This document shows, in pieces, positions 9,101 through 18,592 of a DNA stretch of 64,000 nt (position 1 is its first letter; each line of letters starts with the position of its first letter). The position numbers and the translations under genes are program-made. Location: positions 1 through 64,000 of the forward strand of contig JAAFIH010000021.1 of NCBI GenBank assembly GCA_013297755.1, in the 5' to 3' direction. Under the pieces are notes generated by a model. It was not told where the DNA came from, did no database searches, and worked only from the letters and a program-made list of their open reading frames with translations. Origin of the DNA: Cytophagales bacterium (lineage in GTDB: Bacteria; Bacteroidota; Bacteroidia; Cytophagales; UBA9547).

Positions 9101-12100
9101 GTAACAACACTGCCAAATACACCAATTTTAAACTATGGATCAAATGCTTTTTGTAGTAGCAATACCATTACTATAACATCTATTGTAAATACATTTGTTG
9201 GTGGTACATTTGCTAGCACAGCAGCTGGATTTTCATTTAATGGCTCAGGAACTATTACTATTCCTCAAAATACTGTTGCTGGATTATTTGTAATTAGATA
9301 TGATATACCAGCTGGCGGTGGTTGTCCTTTGGTTTCAGGAAATACAATTATTACGTTGAGTGGCGTTCCAAAAGCACTTTCTATTAGTGGAGTTACAGGC
9401 ACACAATGTTATAATAGTTCACATATTCTTACTGCAAATGGCACAGTTTCAGGTACATCCATTACTTGGAAAGAAAATGGAATAATCAGAGGTTCAAATG
9501 CAGCTACTCTAACTACAAGTAGTCTTACTTCAAACATCAATACTTATTTTGCTATTATCAACAATGGCGTTTGTGCGGCCGTTACAAGCTCAGGTTATAC
9601 CATAAATGTGCATCCAAACCCTACAATAACAGGTTTTAATGTAAACAAAACATTTGCTTGCACCTCTCAAGATGTAACCTTAGGCAATACAGCAATTGTA
9701 GGAACATTGAGCTATGCAGTAAATACTGGAGCTGGATTTAATATATTTTCGGGAAATACTTACACTTTTAATAATACCATTCTTGGAAATGCTTTTAGCT
9801 TTGTTGGTTATGCCTTTGTTGGGGGTTGTCAAACGGTAACATCTCCTATATTGATTGTCAATTCTAGTACTTGTGGATTGACTGCAGATTTTACAACCAA
9901 TCCTAATCCTGTATGTCTTACTTCTGGGGTTGTAACTATTACCAATACTTCTTTTTCTAATGGTGGAACAATTACAGGCTATTTATGGAATTTTGCTGGT
10001 GGTTCTGGTGGAAACATCAATACTGCTGGCCCACATGTAATTACTTTTACAGGTGCAGGAACAAAAAATATCACTTTATCTATTGTAGGTACTGGTGGTG
10101 TAACCAATACCACATCTCAAATTGTAGTAATAAATTCTTTGACAGGAAGCACCATTTCATATACTACTCCTTCTTGTAATATAGCTTCTTCTTTAAGCCC
10201 AAGTGTTTTTAATCCAGTATCAGGTGGTATATTTAGCACATCAGGTGTCAATTTGAGTTTGGATGTAAATACTGGTGTTGTAAATCCAGCAGTTAGTACC
10301 CAAGGCACTTATACCATACAATATAATTACACCATTCCAGGATGTGGGGCATTAAGCACAACTACAACTTTAAGAATTAATAGTGTGCCAGGCATAACAT
10401 TTAATTATTCGGCTTCGCCATTTTGTAAAGATACTGGCGGCAATACATTAGCTCCAAATGCAACCATAGGTGGCGTTGGAGGTATTTTTTCTGGCCCTTC
10501 TGGATTGGTATTTGCAAACAATACTACTGGTTCTGTGAATTTAGCTGCTTCGAGTACAGGTACTTATAATGTAACTTATACCATTTCTATTCCTGGTTGT
10601 GGCAATGTAGCAAGTACAGTAGGTAGTGCTTTGACTATTAATTCTATTCCTGGAGTAAACATAATTTACCCAACACCTACTTGTAACACACAAAGTACAA
10701 TGGTTGCTTCTACAGTTTTAAATACAGTTTCTGGTGGCACTTACTCATCTCAAAATGGATTATCGATTGCTAATAATGGTACAATAACCCCAACAACAAG
10801 CCTTCAAGGTAATTATCGTATATTGTACACTTACACTATAGCAGGATGTGGCCAACAAATATACACCACTGCTGGCATTGCGATAACTTCATTGCCATCA
10901 ACACCTATTTTAGATTATGGTTCCAATGCTTTTTGTAGTAGTACCTCCCCTACTATTTCATCTATTCAAAATACATTTACAGGAGGCGATTTCAATACTA
11001 CAGCTTTAGGATTTACAGTAAACAATTTTGGTACAATTACCATTCCAAGAAATACCCTAGCAGGCGTATTTGCTATAACTTATGATATTCCTGCTCAAAA
11101 TGGATGCGCTGCAGTTACAGGAAGCACTACTATTACGTTGAGTGGCGTTCCAAAAGCACTTTCTATTAGTGGAGTTACAGGCACGCAATGTTTTAATAGT
11201 TCACATATTCTTACTGCAAATGGCACAGTTTCAGGTACATCCATTACTTGGAAAGAAAATGGAATAAATAGTGGAAATGCTGCCAGATACACCACAACTG
11301 GACTTAATACTGGTACAAATACATTTTATGCCATTATCAACAACAATGTATGTACGCCAGTAACAAGTACAGGTTTTGATATAGAAGTATATTTAAACCC
11401 AACTATTTCGGGTATTAGTTCCAACAAACCATTTGCTTGTCGTTCGCAAAGTATCTCTTTAACGGAAGATGCCAATCAACTGGGTACTTTATTATTTGCA
11501 GTAAATACAGGAGCTGGTTTTAGTATGTTATCTGGCAATACTTACGAATTTTTGAATACCATCGTAGGCAATGCTTTCAGCTTTGTAGGCTATTCGTTTG
11601 TGGCAGGTTGCCAAACCTTAACATCGCCAGTTATAATTGTAAATTCAAGTGTATGTGGTCTAACTGCAGATTTTGATAGAAATACAACCCAACAATGTTT
11701 AATAAATGCAACTGCCTCTGGGGTTACTTTTACAAACCGTTCTACTACTGCTGGTGGCACAATTACAGGTTATTATTGGGATTTTGGATCTGATGCAAAC
11801 CCAGCCACAACTATCATTGGTATTAATTCAACTCCTTATAATATCAATGTAAAATATGCAAATTCTGGACTTAAAACAATTACTTTGACTGTCATAGGAA
11901 CTGGTGGAGTTACAAATATAACCTCCAACGATGTATTGATAGACGCTGTAAGCCAAAAAGGATTGATTTCTACATCAATAGCACTTCCTATTTGCTATAA
12001 TACTGCCAACGATTTGCAATTAAGCAATAGCCTTGGCGATATTCAATGGTATAACACCTTGATTGGTATCATGAATACTGAAACATCAACCTTGCTAGGA

Positions 12101-14794
12101 ACGGGAGCTTTGCTAAATGATAATACCTATTATGCTACCCTCAAAAATGGCGTTTGTCCTATGGTAACTACTGATGGGTTTGCAGTAAATGTACGTACCC
12201 AAGCCACTGTAACAGGATACAATTTGCCAACAGAATTTCAATGTTTGGGTGCAGATGCCCCCATAACTGCTACAGGAATCAATGGCACAGTTACTGGATG
12301 GCAAACATCAGATAATAACATTAATTGGACAAACATAGCATTTTCTGGTTCAATACTTATGAATGTTCAAAATTTGGATGATAGTCAGTATTACAGAGCT
12401 ATCGTAACAAATGGTGTTGGTTGTACACCAGTAGAGGTTACAAATACTGTATTAGTTACAGCTACTGGGTGCTCGGCCAATGTAAGTTTTACAGGGTTAC
12501 CAACCAACACTTGCTCTGATTTTGCTGCCAATACAGGCTTTGTATTAGAAAACAAATCAACCTCTCAAGCTCCATTTTTGGGTTATGCTTGGAATTTTGG
12601 TGCAGGTGCAAGCCCTCAAACATTTGCAGGAATATCAAATATGCCAACAGTACGATACACAACATCTGGTATCAAAACTGTATTCTTGACTGTAACCATA
12701 GCTGGAGGCAAAGTATTTACCAATGCCTCTACTATGGTTGGGGCATCACTTTTGGTAGATCAAAAACCTACAGCCACATTTACATACCCTAATGGAAGTA
12801 ATTATTGTCAAAATTTTGGCGTAGTATCTACTGCAACATTTGTAGCCACAGGCACAAGCACAACAGGTAACTTCTTTAGTAATAATAGTGGCATTTCTAT
12901 CAACACCAAAGGCGAAATCAATACCAATGCTTCTACTGCCAATACTACTGGTACAATATTTTATGCCTTAGATGCTACTGCTGGCTGCCCACCAAGTACT
13001 AGCACAGGTGTTAGTTTTACTATAAGACAAAATCCTAGTACAACAACACCAGTTTATACCAAAGATGTATATTGTGCTTTAGGAAATACACAAGCCTCAA
13101 GTTCAGGAGCAGATGTAAATGTAGGATATTATAGTCTCAACGATGGTTCCGTAAGATTGGCGACTACTTCTGGTGGTAGTTTTAATATTGCAAATATTAC
13201 TACATCCTTGAAACAATATCAAGTTACATATATCATAAAAGAAACTGCCACTTGTAAAGAAGAAACTTCTACACCCAAAACACTGACCATCAATGGAGAA
13301 AATTTAAGTCCATACATTATCAATTATATTTTAGGAAACGAGCAATGTGCAAGTAGCAATGTACCCACATCAGGTATTCCAACTGGAGCATTGCCTACGT
13401 CCTCTATTGGCAGATTTAGTTCTAACATTGCCAATGCAGTTGATATCAATACAGGCAATATCACGTATAGTGCATTTCCAGTAGGAACTACAAATCTTAA
13501 TGTGCAGTATTCTTACACTTATCCAGGCGAAAATTGTGTGGCCATCAACAGTACTCCTTATGCAATAGCTATTACAAAATTGAGCAAACCACTGTCTGAC
13601 ATAGTACCACTAAGTTATAATACTGCCTCTACCCCCAAAGGATTGACGGGTAATTTATGTAATAATCCAAATACAATCATTGCAGTAAGTCCTAATTTTA
13701 CCTATACTGGTGGGGTATTTACAATAACTGGTGGTGCCAATATCAATACTTTGACTGGCGAATTAAACTTATCAAATATGCTTGGAGAATATAGAATTAC
13801 GCACACAATATCAGCCGCTGGCAAATGTGAAGCTCCACCTATGAGTGAAACAATAATTACTGTAACAACTGCAAATTTTGAAAACATTGTAGCCAATCAA
13901 GTTTTTGATAGAGCAATTTGTGCTTACTACAACGACAAAAATATAACCTCAGGTAATGTATTTTATCTTACAGGATATACAGAAGGTAGTGTAAATTGGC
14001 AGGTAACAACCCCCAAAGGTTTAATTACATATACTGAAAACGAGCCAATAGTAACTAAAAGAACTTTTGTGGAGGGTGGACAAATAACTATCAAAGCCAC
14101 AGTATCAAACAAAGATTGTATCAGTGCCGAACGTACGCTCAATTTGAGAGTAGACGATGAACCCAAAGGTGGTAAAACGATACCAATGACACCCAGAGAT
14201 ACTTTGATGTGCTACAACACACTTTCTACTAATATTACTTTGGATGAATATAGAGGCGATGGTTTCAAGTGGGAATATATATATATTAAAGCAAACTTTA
14301 CAGAAGATATAGCTGGAGTATCAGGCACATATACCTTTGAAAGCCAAGCTTTTATACAACCACCAGCCCAACCAGCACCCACAATTATTCACAACACTAG
14401 ACCATTTGAGTTAGATGCCGATTTCCAAAGCACTTTATATTATAGAGCCAAAGTTACCAATGGCGAATGTATTAGAGACAAAAATTTGCAAGATGTGTTC
14501 TCTTCTTACTTAAAGTTGAGAAAATGCAAAAAATATCCTTTTATACCCAACGCCTTAGAACCTAATGGAGCTAATTCTAATAATACCATTTGGAATATTC
14601 AACAGCTGCGTTTGCCAGACGATGCCGAAATAAAAATCATGAACAGATATGGCGTAGAAGTAGTAAGATTAACAGGAAAAGACATACAAAACAAACCCTT
14701 TGATGGGGATGGTTTACCAGCAGGAACTTACTATTATTCTATCGACACCAAAGATGGCAAACCATTTGTAGGCGACCTTACCATAATGAGATAG
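6116..14794 (+). CDS. Giant repetitive surface protein with T9SS type B (gliding-motility-associated) C-terminal domain
   Basis: This 2892-residue protein has an N-terminal signal peptide (hydrophobic residues ~14-32, ending near TYSQ). A beta-rich region carrying NIWNGLTNSNWNTASNWS follows at the N-terminus. Many modules of the pattern SGGTFS-GLS-G-I-G-Y-V-Y-GC come next; these look like Ig-like beta-sandwich repeats. Three PKD-like domains are seen near residues 1262-1340, 1858-1941 and 2125-2211 (each with a YLWNF/YYWDF/YAWNF core). Residues ~2805-2892 match the gliding-motility-associated C-terminal domain (IPNALEPNG ... INRYGVEV-like MNRYGVEVVRL ... PAGTYYYSID), the type B signal for export through T9SS and surface anchoring. 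A ~780-bp block is duplicated inside the gene at a 1782-bp offset. It is probably an adhesin or motility-related surface filament; the substrate is unknown. A strong hairpin follows the stop codon. Confidence 0.92.
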   Translation: MKKNIQNAKKNTLKFCFILVSILFIGLNTTYSQNIWNGLTNSNWNTASNWSLGSVPGINEFVEIQTSTTPGFFFPRLTSNVTITSLRISNAPTPFTEKDVILNVNDFKLTIGRVLSASVATGIFKLENVGSGTGLNFVLSCSGACNNGQFSVHGTVDGVTLSDKMSSDVSVDFNIYNTTISPSFKLTKFTKNLTISGMASTDPCIVFKGFNYDDTGYTFGPPGDFNYWNWNITGGLCTLSGHLFLVNRTNKVLRLGWRGFKIGGNLYVSNTGGGVIRTAEVTRQTLISLETGTVALVPSETLPQNGLIQLLNINQKVANFNLDLTTCPSGCSVSPTGNAGLSMSANTFAGTFFLKTPSLNMLPLRDPDADYVFSNTLDNNTFLNTFSLIKTGTQNDVLAGGNVFKGAVNITNLGTGSLNFSTPTSQSVACGFVGICGSCQSSVIGDYTDYDVSMPGDNFQTNITVEHGCSAGPVNLVSSSNSFTTITGDLMLKLRQNTTITGGLKFKGTGATQNFAVNDACNTNPILSVGTVQPALPTGNLRMDYTSGLASFQKLFIFDKATIFTSGKIDANNNIIQMNGLGTAHTGTNSSYIIVNTISGVRRNIPNSASPMTYPVGTANDYLPINIENASTNNAPVLIQLRSGVLRDYANFTSSGTNVGSKFINSVWFANSTVVGLTAQLQGGWSSNATLTGFAPGTSARMARNNGTVWECVASSGVASGGNPAFVPNYSTQSSSALPGIYSVLSDRVLAGVAQTICGVTNTTAIMAATAFTSGTWTVQSQPSGAAAAFSSNTAINATVSGLTVDGNYTLRWTSTGDCGNNSDFSDVVITKRGSTNIPRISYAIAPFCNVGTSSVATITPNSLSGGTFSAVGGLSINASTGVINLGSSPATNHIVNYTVSILGCGMSSTTLGITINSVPGVTLSYAGSPYCNNGLATPTTNTGGGFFSTSAGGLSLSTNNGTIDLASSSAGTYVVKYNLSVLGCALSTVSSTITVTTLPNTPILNYGSNAFCSSNTITITSIVNTFVGGTFASTAAGFSFNGSGTITIPQNTVAGLFVIRYDIPAGGGCPLVSGNTIITLSGVPKALSISGVTGTQCYNSSHILTANGTVSGTSITWKENGIIRGSNAATLTTSSLTSNINTYFAIINNGVCAAVTSSGYTINVHPNPTITGFNVNKTFACTSQDVTLGNTAIVGTLSYAVNTGAGFNIFSGNTYTFNNTILGNAFSFVGYAFVGGCQTVTSPILIVNSSTCGLTADFTTNPNPVCLTSGVVTITNTSFSNGGTITGYLWNFAGGSGGNINTAGPHVITFTGAGTKNITLSIVGTGGVTNTTSQIVVINSLTGSTISYTTPSCNIASSLSPSVFNPVSGGIFSTSGVNLSLDVNTGVVNPAVSTQGTYTIQYNYTIPGCGALSTTTTLRINSVPGITFNYSASPFCKDTGGNTLAPNATIGGVGGIFSGPSGLVFANNTTGSVNLAASSTGTYNVTYTISIPGCGNVASTVGSALTINSIPGVNIIYPTPTCNTQSTMVASTVLNTVSGGTYSSQNGLSIANNGTITPTTSLQGNYRILYTYTIAGCGQQIYTTAGIAITSLPSTPILDYGSNAFCSSTSPTISSIQNTFTGGDFNTTALGFTVNNFGTITIPRNTLAGVFAITYDIPAQNGCAAVTGSTTITLSGVPKALSISGVTGTQCFNSSHILTANGTVSGTSITWKENGINSGNAARYTTTGLNTGTNTFYAIINNNVCTPVTSTGFDIEVYLNPTISGISSNKPFACRSQSISLTEDANQLGTLLFAVNTGAGFSMLSGNTYEFLNTIVGNAFSFVGYSFVAGCQTLTSPVIIVNSSVCGLTADFDRNTTQQCLINATASGVTFTNRSTTAGGTITGYYWDFGSDANPATTIIGINSTPYNINVKYANSGLKTITLTVIGTGGVTNITSNDVLIDAVSQKGLISTSIALPICYNTANDLQLSNSLGDIQWYNTLIGIMNTETSTLLGTGALLNDNTYYATLKNGVCPMVTTDGFAVNVRTQATVTGYNLPTEFQCLGADAPITATGINGTVTGWQTSDNNINWTNIAFSGSILMNVQNLDDSQYYRAIVTNGVGCTPVEVTNTVLVTATGCSANVSFTGLPTNTCSDFAANTGFVLENKSTSQAPFLGYAWNFGAGASPQTFAGISNMPTVRYTTSGIKTVFLTVTIAGGKVFTNASTMVGASLLVDQKPTATFTYPNGSNYCQNFGVVSTATFVATGTSTTGNFFSNNSGISINTKGEINTNASTANTTGTIFYALDATAGCPPSTSTGVSFTIRQNPSTTTPVYTKDVYCALGNTQASSSGADVNVGYYSLNDGSVRLATTSGGSFNIANITTSLKQYQVTYIIKETATCKEETSTPKTLTINGENLSPYIINYILGNEQCASSNVPTSGIPTGALPTSSIGRFSSNIANAVDINTGNITYSAFPVGTTNLNVQYSYTYPGENCVAINSTPYAIAITKLSKPLSDIVPLSYNTASTPKGLTGNLCNNPNTIIAVSPNFTYTGGVFTITGGANINTLTGELNLSNMLGEYRITHTISAAGKCEAPPMSETIITVTTANFENIVANQVFDRAICAYYNDKNITSGNVFYLTGYTEGSVNWQVTTPKGLITYTENEPIVTKRTFVEGGQITIKATVSNKDCISAERTLNLRVDDEPKGGKTIPMTPRDTLMCYNTLSTNITLDEYRGDGFKWEYIYIKANFTEDIAGVSGTYTFESQAFIQPPAQPAPTIIHNTRPFELDADFQSTLYYRAKVTNGECIRDKNLQDVFSSYLKLRKCKKYPFIPNALEPNGANSNNTIWNIQQLRLPDDAEIKIMNRYGVEVVRLTGKDIQNKPFDGDGLPAGTYYYSIDTKDGKPFVGDLTIMR
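9113..9892 (+). repeat. Intragenic block duplication, copy 1
   Basis: This block of the giant gene recurs at 10895-11674, an offset of 1782 bp (594 codons). The core 9349-9485 is identical to 11131-11267 at all but about two of 137 positions, while the flanks are more diverged. It encodes parts of Ig-like modules ending in TCGLTADF. Confidence 0.8.
10895..11674 (+). repeat. Intragenic block duplication, copy 2
   Basis: This is the second copy of the block at 9113-9892. The very similar core 11131-11267 is embedded in more diverged sequence. That pattern suggests either recent gene conversion or strong constraint on this piece. The two copies encode nearly identical peptide around SGVPKALSISGVTGTQC. 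Confidence 0.8.
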
Positions 14795-14798
14795 CCAT

Positions 14799-14845
14799 TA
14801 TAATGGCATTTTTTCTTTGATTAAACAATGAAAAAATGCCATTAT
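14799..14845 (+). terminator. Hairpin after the giant gene
   Basis: A 16-bp perfect stem pairs 14800-14815 (ATAATGGCATTTTTTC) with 14830-14845, with a 14-nt loop. It starts a few bases after the stop codon at 14794. The downstream T tract is short, but the A-run/T-run inside the stem could act in either direction. Confidence 0.6.
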
Positions 14846-14987
14846 TTATAAAATGTAAAATTTTAAAATTAGTAAAATCATACATTGAAACCTAGACAGA
14901 TTTCATATTGATTTTATTAAAAAATAAACACAAATTACAAAATCGAAAAAGAAAAACTTTTTATTATACATTTGAAAAAAAACAATT

Positions 14988-15707
14988 TTGAAATTAGATA
15001 TTTTAGCCATAGCCGCACACCCAGACGATATAGAACTTGCATGTGCAGGCACCATCATGCATCACATAGCACTAGGTAAAAAATGCGGTATTTTAGATTT
15101 AACTTTAGGAGAAATGGGTACCAGAGGCACTCCCCAGTTACGAGAAATTGAATCAAAAAAAGCCAACGAAATACTCCATATTGACATAAGAGAAAATTGC
15201 AATATGGGGGATTGTACATTTGAAAACAATTTTGAAAATCAGTTAAAGATAATCAAAAAAATACGAAAATATAAACCTGAAATATTACTTATCAATGCTC
15301 CCGAGGACAGACATCCAGACCATGGTCGTGCATCAAAACTGACATCTGATGCCGCTTTTTATGCAGGTTTATTAAAAATAAAAACAACCTACAACAACAT
15401 AGAACAAGCTCCTTGGCGGCCAAAACAAATTTTTAGTTATGTACAAGATACCCTCCTAAAAGTAGATTTTGTAGTTGATATAACCCCTCACTTTCAAAGA
15501 AAACTGGCCGCTATCAAAGCCTATCAAAGTCAATTTTATGACCCCAACAATACCAACGAACCAAGCACTTATATTGCCGATGAAAAATATTTTTCTTACT
15601 TAGAAGCCAGAGCCATAGAATTTGGACACAGCATTGGAGTAAAATATGGAGAAGGTTTTATCAAACACAAACAAATAAATGTTAAAAATATTTTTGATAT
15701 TTGTTAA
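14988..15707 (+). CDS. bshB1: Bacillithiol biosynthesis deacetylase BshB1
   Basis: This 239-residue zinc-dependent PIG-L/LmbE-family hydrolase removes the acetyl group from GlcNAc-malate in bacillithiol synthesis. Zinc-binding residues are visible: AHPDD at 10-14 (H11, D14) and HPDH at 109-112 (H112). The C-terminal region with YQSQFYDPN and the EARA..FG..IGVKYGEGF end are typical of BshB1. The start codon is TTG (14988); no suitable ATG exists nearby, and the residues after it (KLDILAIAAHPDD) align with the family's N-terminus. bshA and bshC are not in the window. It is the first gene of a plus-strand block and is followed after 33 bp by a STAS gene. Confidence 0.92.
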   Translation: MKLDILAIAAHPDDIELACAGTIMHHIALGKKCGILDLTLGEMGTRGTPQLREIESKKANEILHIDIRENCNMGDCTFENNFENQLKIIKKIRKYKPEILLINAPEDRHPDHGRASKLTSDAAFYAGLLKIKTTYNNIEQAPWRPKQIFSYVQDTLLKVDFVVDITPHFQRKLAAIKAYQSQFYDPNNTNEPSTYIADEKYFSYLEARAIEFGHSIGVKYGEGFIKHKQINVKNIFDIC

Positions 15708-15740
15708 AAAATTTTTGCACTAAAAAATAATTATAAACAC

Positions 15741-16061
15741 ATGGTACTGAATACTTTAAGTCAAAATAATATTTTAATTTTACAAGTTATTGGCGATATA
15801 GATGCCAGTAATTGTTTGGTTTTGGATAGTGCCATAGCCAAAGCCATAGAACAAAAACAAACTTCGATCGTAATAGATTGTAATCAACTGCAATATATAT
15901 CATCTGCTGGTCTGGGAGTGTTTGTGTCTTACCTTTCAGATTTTGAAAAACTAAATATTTATTTTGCATTGATGGGTGTAAACGATAATGTAAAAAACAT
16001 ATTAAATATTCTAGGTCTTGAGAAACTTGTCAAAATCATTGACCAATTACCCACCGTCTAA
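15741..16061 (+). CDS. STAS-domain anti-sigma factor antagonist
   Basis: This 106-residue single STAS domain is of the SpoIIAA/RsbV type. The phosphorylatable serine region is YISSAGLGV (Ser54/Ser55). Its usual job is to sequester a partner anti-sigma kinase when unphosphorylated. The partner gene follows immediately and overlaps it, so the pair forms a partner-switching module. No sigma factor gene is adjacent, so the controlled output is unknown; in Bacteroidota such pairs may regulate targets other than sigma factors. Confidence 0.88.
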   Translation: MVLNTLSQNNILILQVIGDIDASNCLVLDSAIAKAIEQKQTSIVIDCNQLQYISSAGLGVFVSYLSDFEKLNIYFALMGVNDNVKNILNILGLEKLVKIIDQLPTV

Positions 16062-16476
16062 ATGTAATTTTTTTGGGTACAATACATTATGTGCAAAAGA
16101 AAATTTGGCTCAAATAAGAGATTTTTTAAAATCAAATTTATCTATCAAACATGTAGAAGACCCCACTCAAAATCAAATAATACTGGCAGTAGATGAGATA
16201 TGTTCTAATAGTATTATCCATGCAAACCAAGAAAATAACAATAAATGTATTGACATTTACCTAAAATACACAGAATCTCAAATCTTAATAGAAATTATAG
16301 ATAAAGGTAGTTTTTTTGATTTTTCGACTTACCATGAACCCAATTTACAAACATTGATAGAACAAAAACAAAAAGGAAGTATGGGATTGATGCTAGTAAA
16401 AAAAATAATGGATACCATAGAATTTTCTAGAATAAATAATAAAAATATTTGTAGAATGATAAAAAAAATAAACTAA
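16018..16476 (+). CDS. RsbW-like ATP-binding anti-sigma regulatory kinase
   Basis: This ~150-residue GHKL/HATPase_c protein resembles RsbW/SpoIIAB serine kinases, which phosphorylate the STAS antagonist. The N-box is DEICSNSIIHA and the ATP-lid region is KGSMGLMLVKK. The open frame has no ATG at its start. Candidate starts are TTG at 16018 or TTG at 16039, both inside the STAS gene, so the two are probably translationally coupled (overlap 23-44 bp). It acts in the cytoplasm. The gap to the next gene (97 bp) may hold a separate promoter, but none is convincing. Confidence 0.85.
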   Translation: MRNLSKSLTNYPPSKCNFFGYNTLCAKENLAQIRDFLKSNLSIKHVEDPTQNQIILAVDEICSNSIIHANQENNNKCIDIYLKYTESQILIEIIDKGSFFDFSTYHEPNLQTLIEQKQKGSMGLMLVKKIMDTIEFSRINNKNICRMIKKIN

Positions 16477-16573
16477 TTTTTTTCTTTAATAAAACTAAAA
16501 TTCAGAAATTTACTTTTTAATCATAACTTGCACTTAAATAGCAAAACAAGACTCCCGAATTTAAAAAATTAAA

Positions 16574-17530
16574 ATGAAATCAGATATAGAATTAGCAGAC
16601 GAATTAGCCCAATCTTACCAAAATTTATTATTAGAAATAAAAAAAGTAATTGTAGGACAAGATGAAATCGTAAAATTATTACTCACTGGTATATTTAGTA
16701 GAGGTCATTGTTTGCTTGTGGGTGTGCCAGGATTAGCAAAAACACTATTGATACAAACCATTTCCCAAACGATGGACTTAGATTTTAAACGTATCCAATT
16801 TACCCCAGATTTGATGCCATCTGATATTACAGGTGCCGAAACTTTAGATTCTAACCGTAATTTTAAGTTTGTAAAAGGACCCGTTTTTGCAAATATAGTT
16901 TTGGCCGATGAGATAAATAGGACACCACCCAAAACTCAAGCATCGCTACTCGAAGCCATGCAAGAACAATCAGTAACGGCAGCTGGTGTAAATTACAAAA
17001 TAGAAAAACCATTTTTTGTACTTGCTACCCAAAACCCCATCGAACAAGAAGGCACATATCCCCTGCCAGAGGCTCAGTTGGATCGATTTATGTTTAATTT
17101 AAAACTTGACTACCCTACTTTTGAACAAGAAGTAGGTATCGTAAAAAATACTACAAACGAGAAAAAAATTACTCCAAATAAAATATTAAATGCTCAGCAA
17201 ATCATTGATTTTCAAGATATTGTACGCAAAGCTCCAGTGGCTGACAATGTCATAGATTATGCCGTAAAATTAGTTCAAAAAACTAGGCCAAACACACAAA
17301 ATGCTTCCAAACAGGCCAACGACTGGCTCGAGTGGGGAGCAGGCCCTAGAGCATCGCAGTTTTTGGTAATAGGAGCCAAATGTAATGCTTTGATACATGG
17401 AAAATACTCGCCAGATATAGAAGATGTCAAAACAGTGGCAGTGCCTGTATTGAGCCATAGGATAGTAAGAAATTTCAAAGCTGAAGCCGATAATATAACT
17501 GTCGAAAAAATAATCCAACAAATGCTTTAA
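16574..17530 (+). CDS. MoxR-family AAA+ ATPase
   Basis: This 318-residue protein has Walker A GVPGLAKT (50-57) and Walker B IVLADEINR (near 108-115), followed by TPPKTQASLLEAMQE and the sensor region ATQNPIEQEGTYPLPEAQLD, which are characteristic of MoxR chaperone-like ATPases. These usually act with DUF58 and von Willebrand A proteins to activate metal enzymes or envelope functions, but no such partner lies here. Instead kdsD begins 3 bp after its stop, so the two are very likely co-transcribed. Length is normal. Confidence 0.92.
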   Translation: MKSDIELADELAQSYQNLLLEIKKVIVGQDEIVKLLLTGIFSRGHCLLVGVPGLAKTLLIQTISQTMDLDFKRIQFTPDLMPSDITGAETLDSNRNFKFVKGPVFANIVLADEINRTPPKTQASLLEAMQEQSVTAAGVNYKIEKPFFVLATQNPIEQEGTYPLPEAQLDRFMFNLKLDYPTFEQEVGIVKNTTNEKKITPNKILNAQQIIDFQDIVRKAPVADNVIDYAVKLVQKTRPNTQNASKQANDWLEWGAGPRASQFLVIGAKCNALIHGKYSPDIEDVKTVAVPVLSHRIVRNFKAEADNITVEKIIQQML

Positions 17531-17533
17531 TCC

Positions 17534-18496
17534 ATGTATGCCACAGAATTTAAGTCTATTATTTTGCAAGAAGCCAATGCTTTGATGCAAGCTAGTACTC
17601 AAATATTGGATAGCGAAATTCTTAAATCAATTCAATTATTGAATGATTGTAAAGGAAAAGTCATCGTTACAGGCGTAGGTAAATCAGGGATTATAGCCAC
17701 CAAAATTGCAGCCACCCTAACCAGTACTGGCACAATGGCAGTCAGCCTTTCGGCCTCAGATGCCATGCACGGAGATTTAGGAATTGTCAATCAAAACGAT
17801 GTGTTGATAGCTATCAGCAATAGTGGCGAAACTCAAGAAATACTGGCCATATTGCCACATTTAAAAATCAGAAAAATAAGTATAATAAGCATTGTAGGAA
17901 ACACAAATTCAACACTGGCCTTAGCTAGCGATGCAGTATTAAACGCCAAAATAACTAAAGAAGCAGGTCATTTGCACCTAGCACCTACCACAAGTACAAC
18001 TTTGGCACTTGCCATAGGTGATGCTCTGGCCATGTCGGTAATGAAATCAAAAAATATTACTGAAAATGACTTTGCAATAAACCATCCTGCAGGTCAACTG
18101 GGCAAAAGACTTGCCCTGAAATTATCTGATATAATGCACTCCAATATAGTAAGTTATTCAAAAGAAATTGAATGGAATAATATTCTTGTAAATATTACCA
18201 AAAGTAAATTAGGAGCAATTACAATTACAAACGAAAACAATGTACTTGAGGGCATAATTACAGATGGAGATATAAGAAGAACGATAGAAAAAACAGAAAT
18301 ATCAGCATTAAAAAGCCTAAAAGCACAAGATATAATGACTAAAAATCCTATTACTATATTAGATAGCAAACTGGCTTTCAATGCACTTCAATTAATGGAA
18401 AATGGTAACTCTCAAATATCAATCTTACCAGTAGTTGATACCAAAAATGAAATAAAAGGAATAGTAAGATTACATGATATAATAGGAAAAATTTAA
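17534..18496 (+). CDS. kdsD: Arabinose-5-phosphate isomerase (KpsF/GutQ/KdsD family)
   Basis: This 320-residue enzyme interconverts ribulose-5-phosphate and arabinose-5-phosphate, the first step toward Kdo for lipopolysaccharide. The N-terminal SIS sugar-isomerase domain (about 35-170) shows VTGVGKSGIIATKIAATL and SDAMHGDLGIV, with the late histidine region EAGHLHLAPTTST. Two CBS domains follow (about 205-320). Length and order match the family. It starts 3 bp after the MoxR gene. Repeat element C lies ~95 bp downstream of its stop. Confidence 0.92.
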   Translation: MYATEFKSIILQEANALMQASTQILDSEILKSIQLLNDCKGKVIVTGVGKSGIIATKIAATLTSTGTMAVSLSASDAMHGDLGIVNQNDVLIAISNSGETQEILAILPHLKIRKISIISIVGNTNSTLALASDAVLNAKITKEAGHLHLAPTTSTTLALAIGDALAMSVMKSKNITENDFAINHPAGQLGKRLALKLSDIMHSNIVSYSKEIEWNNILVNITKSKLGAITITNENNVLEGIITDGDIRRTIEKTEISALKSLKAQDIMTKNPITILDSKLAFNALQLMENGNSQISILPVVDTKNEIKGIVRLHDIIGKI

Positions 18497-18592
18497 AGAA
18501 GTATCAAAATATCTTTTTAATTAAAAAAAATCGCATATATATACATTATTGAATATTATTACTAAAATATAAAAATAAAAAACCAAGATTTA

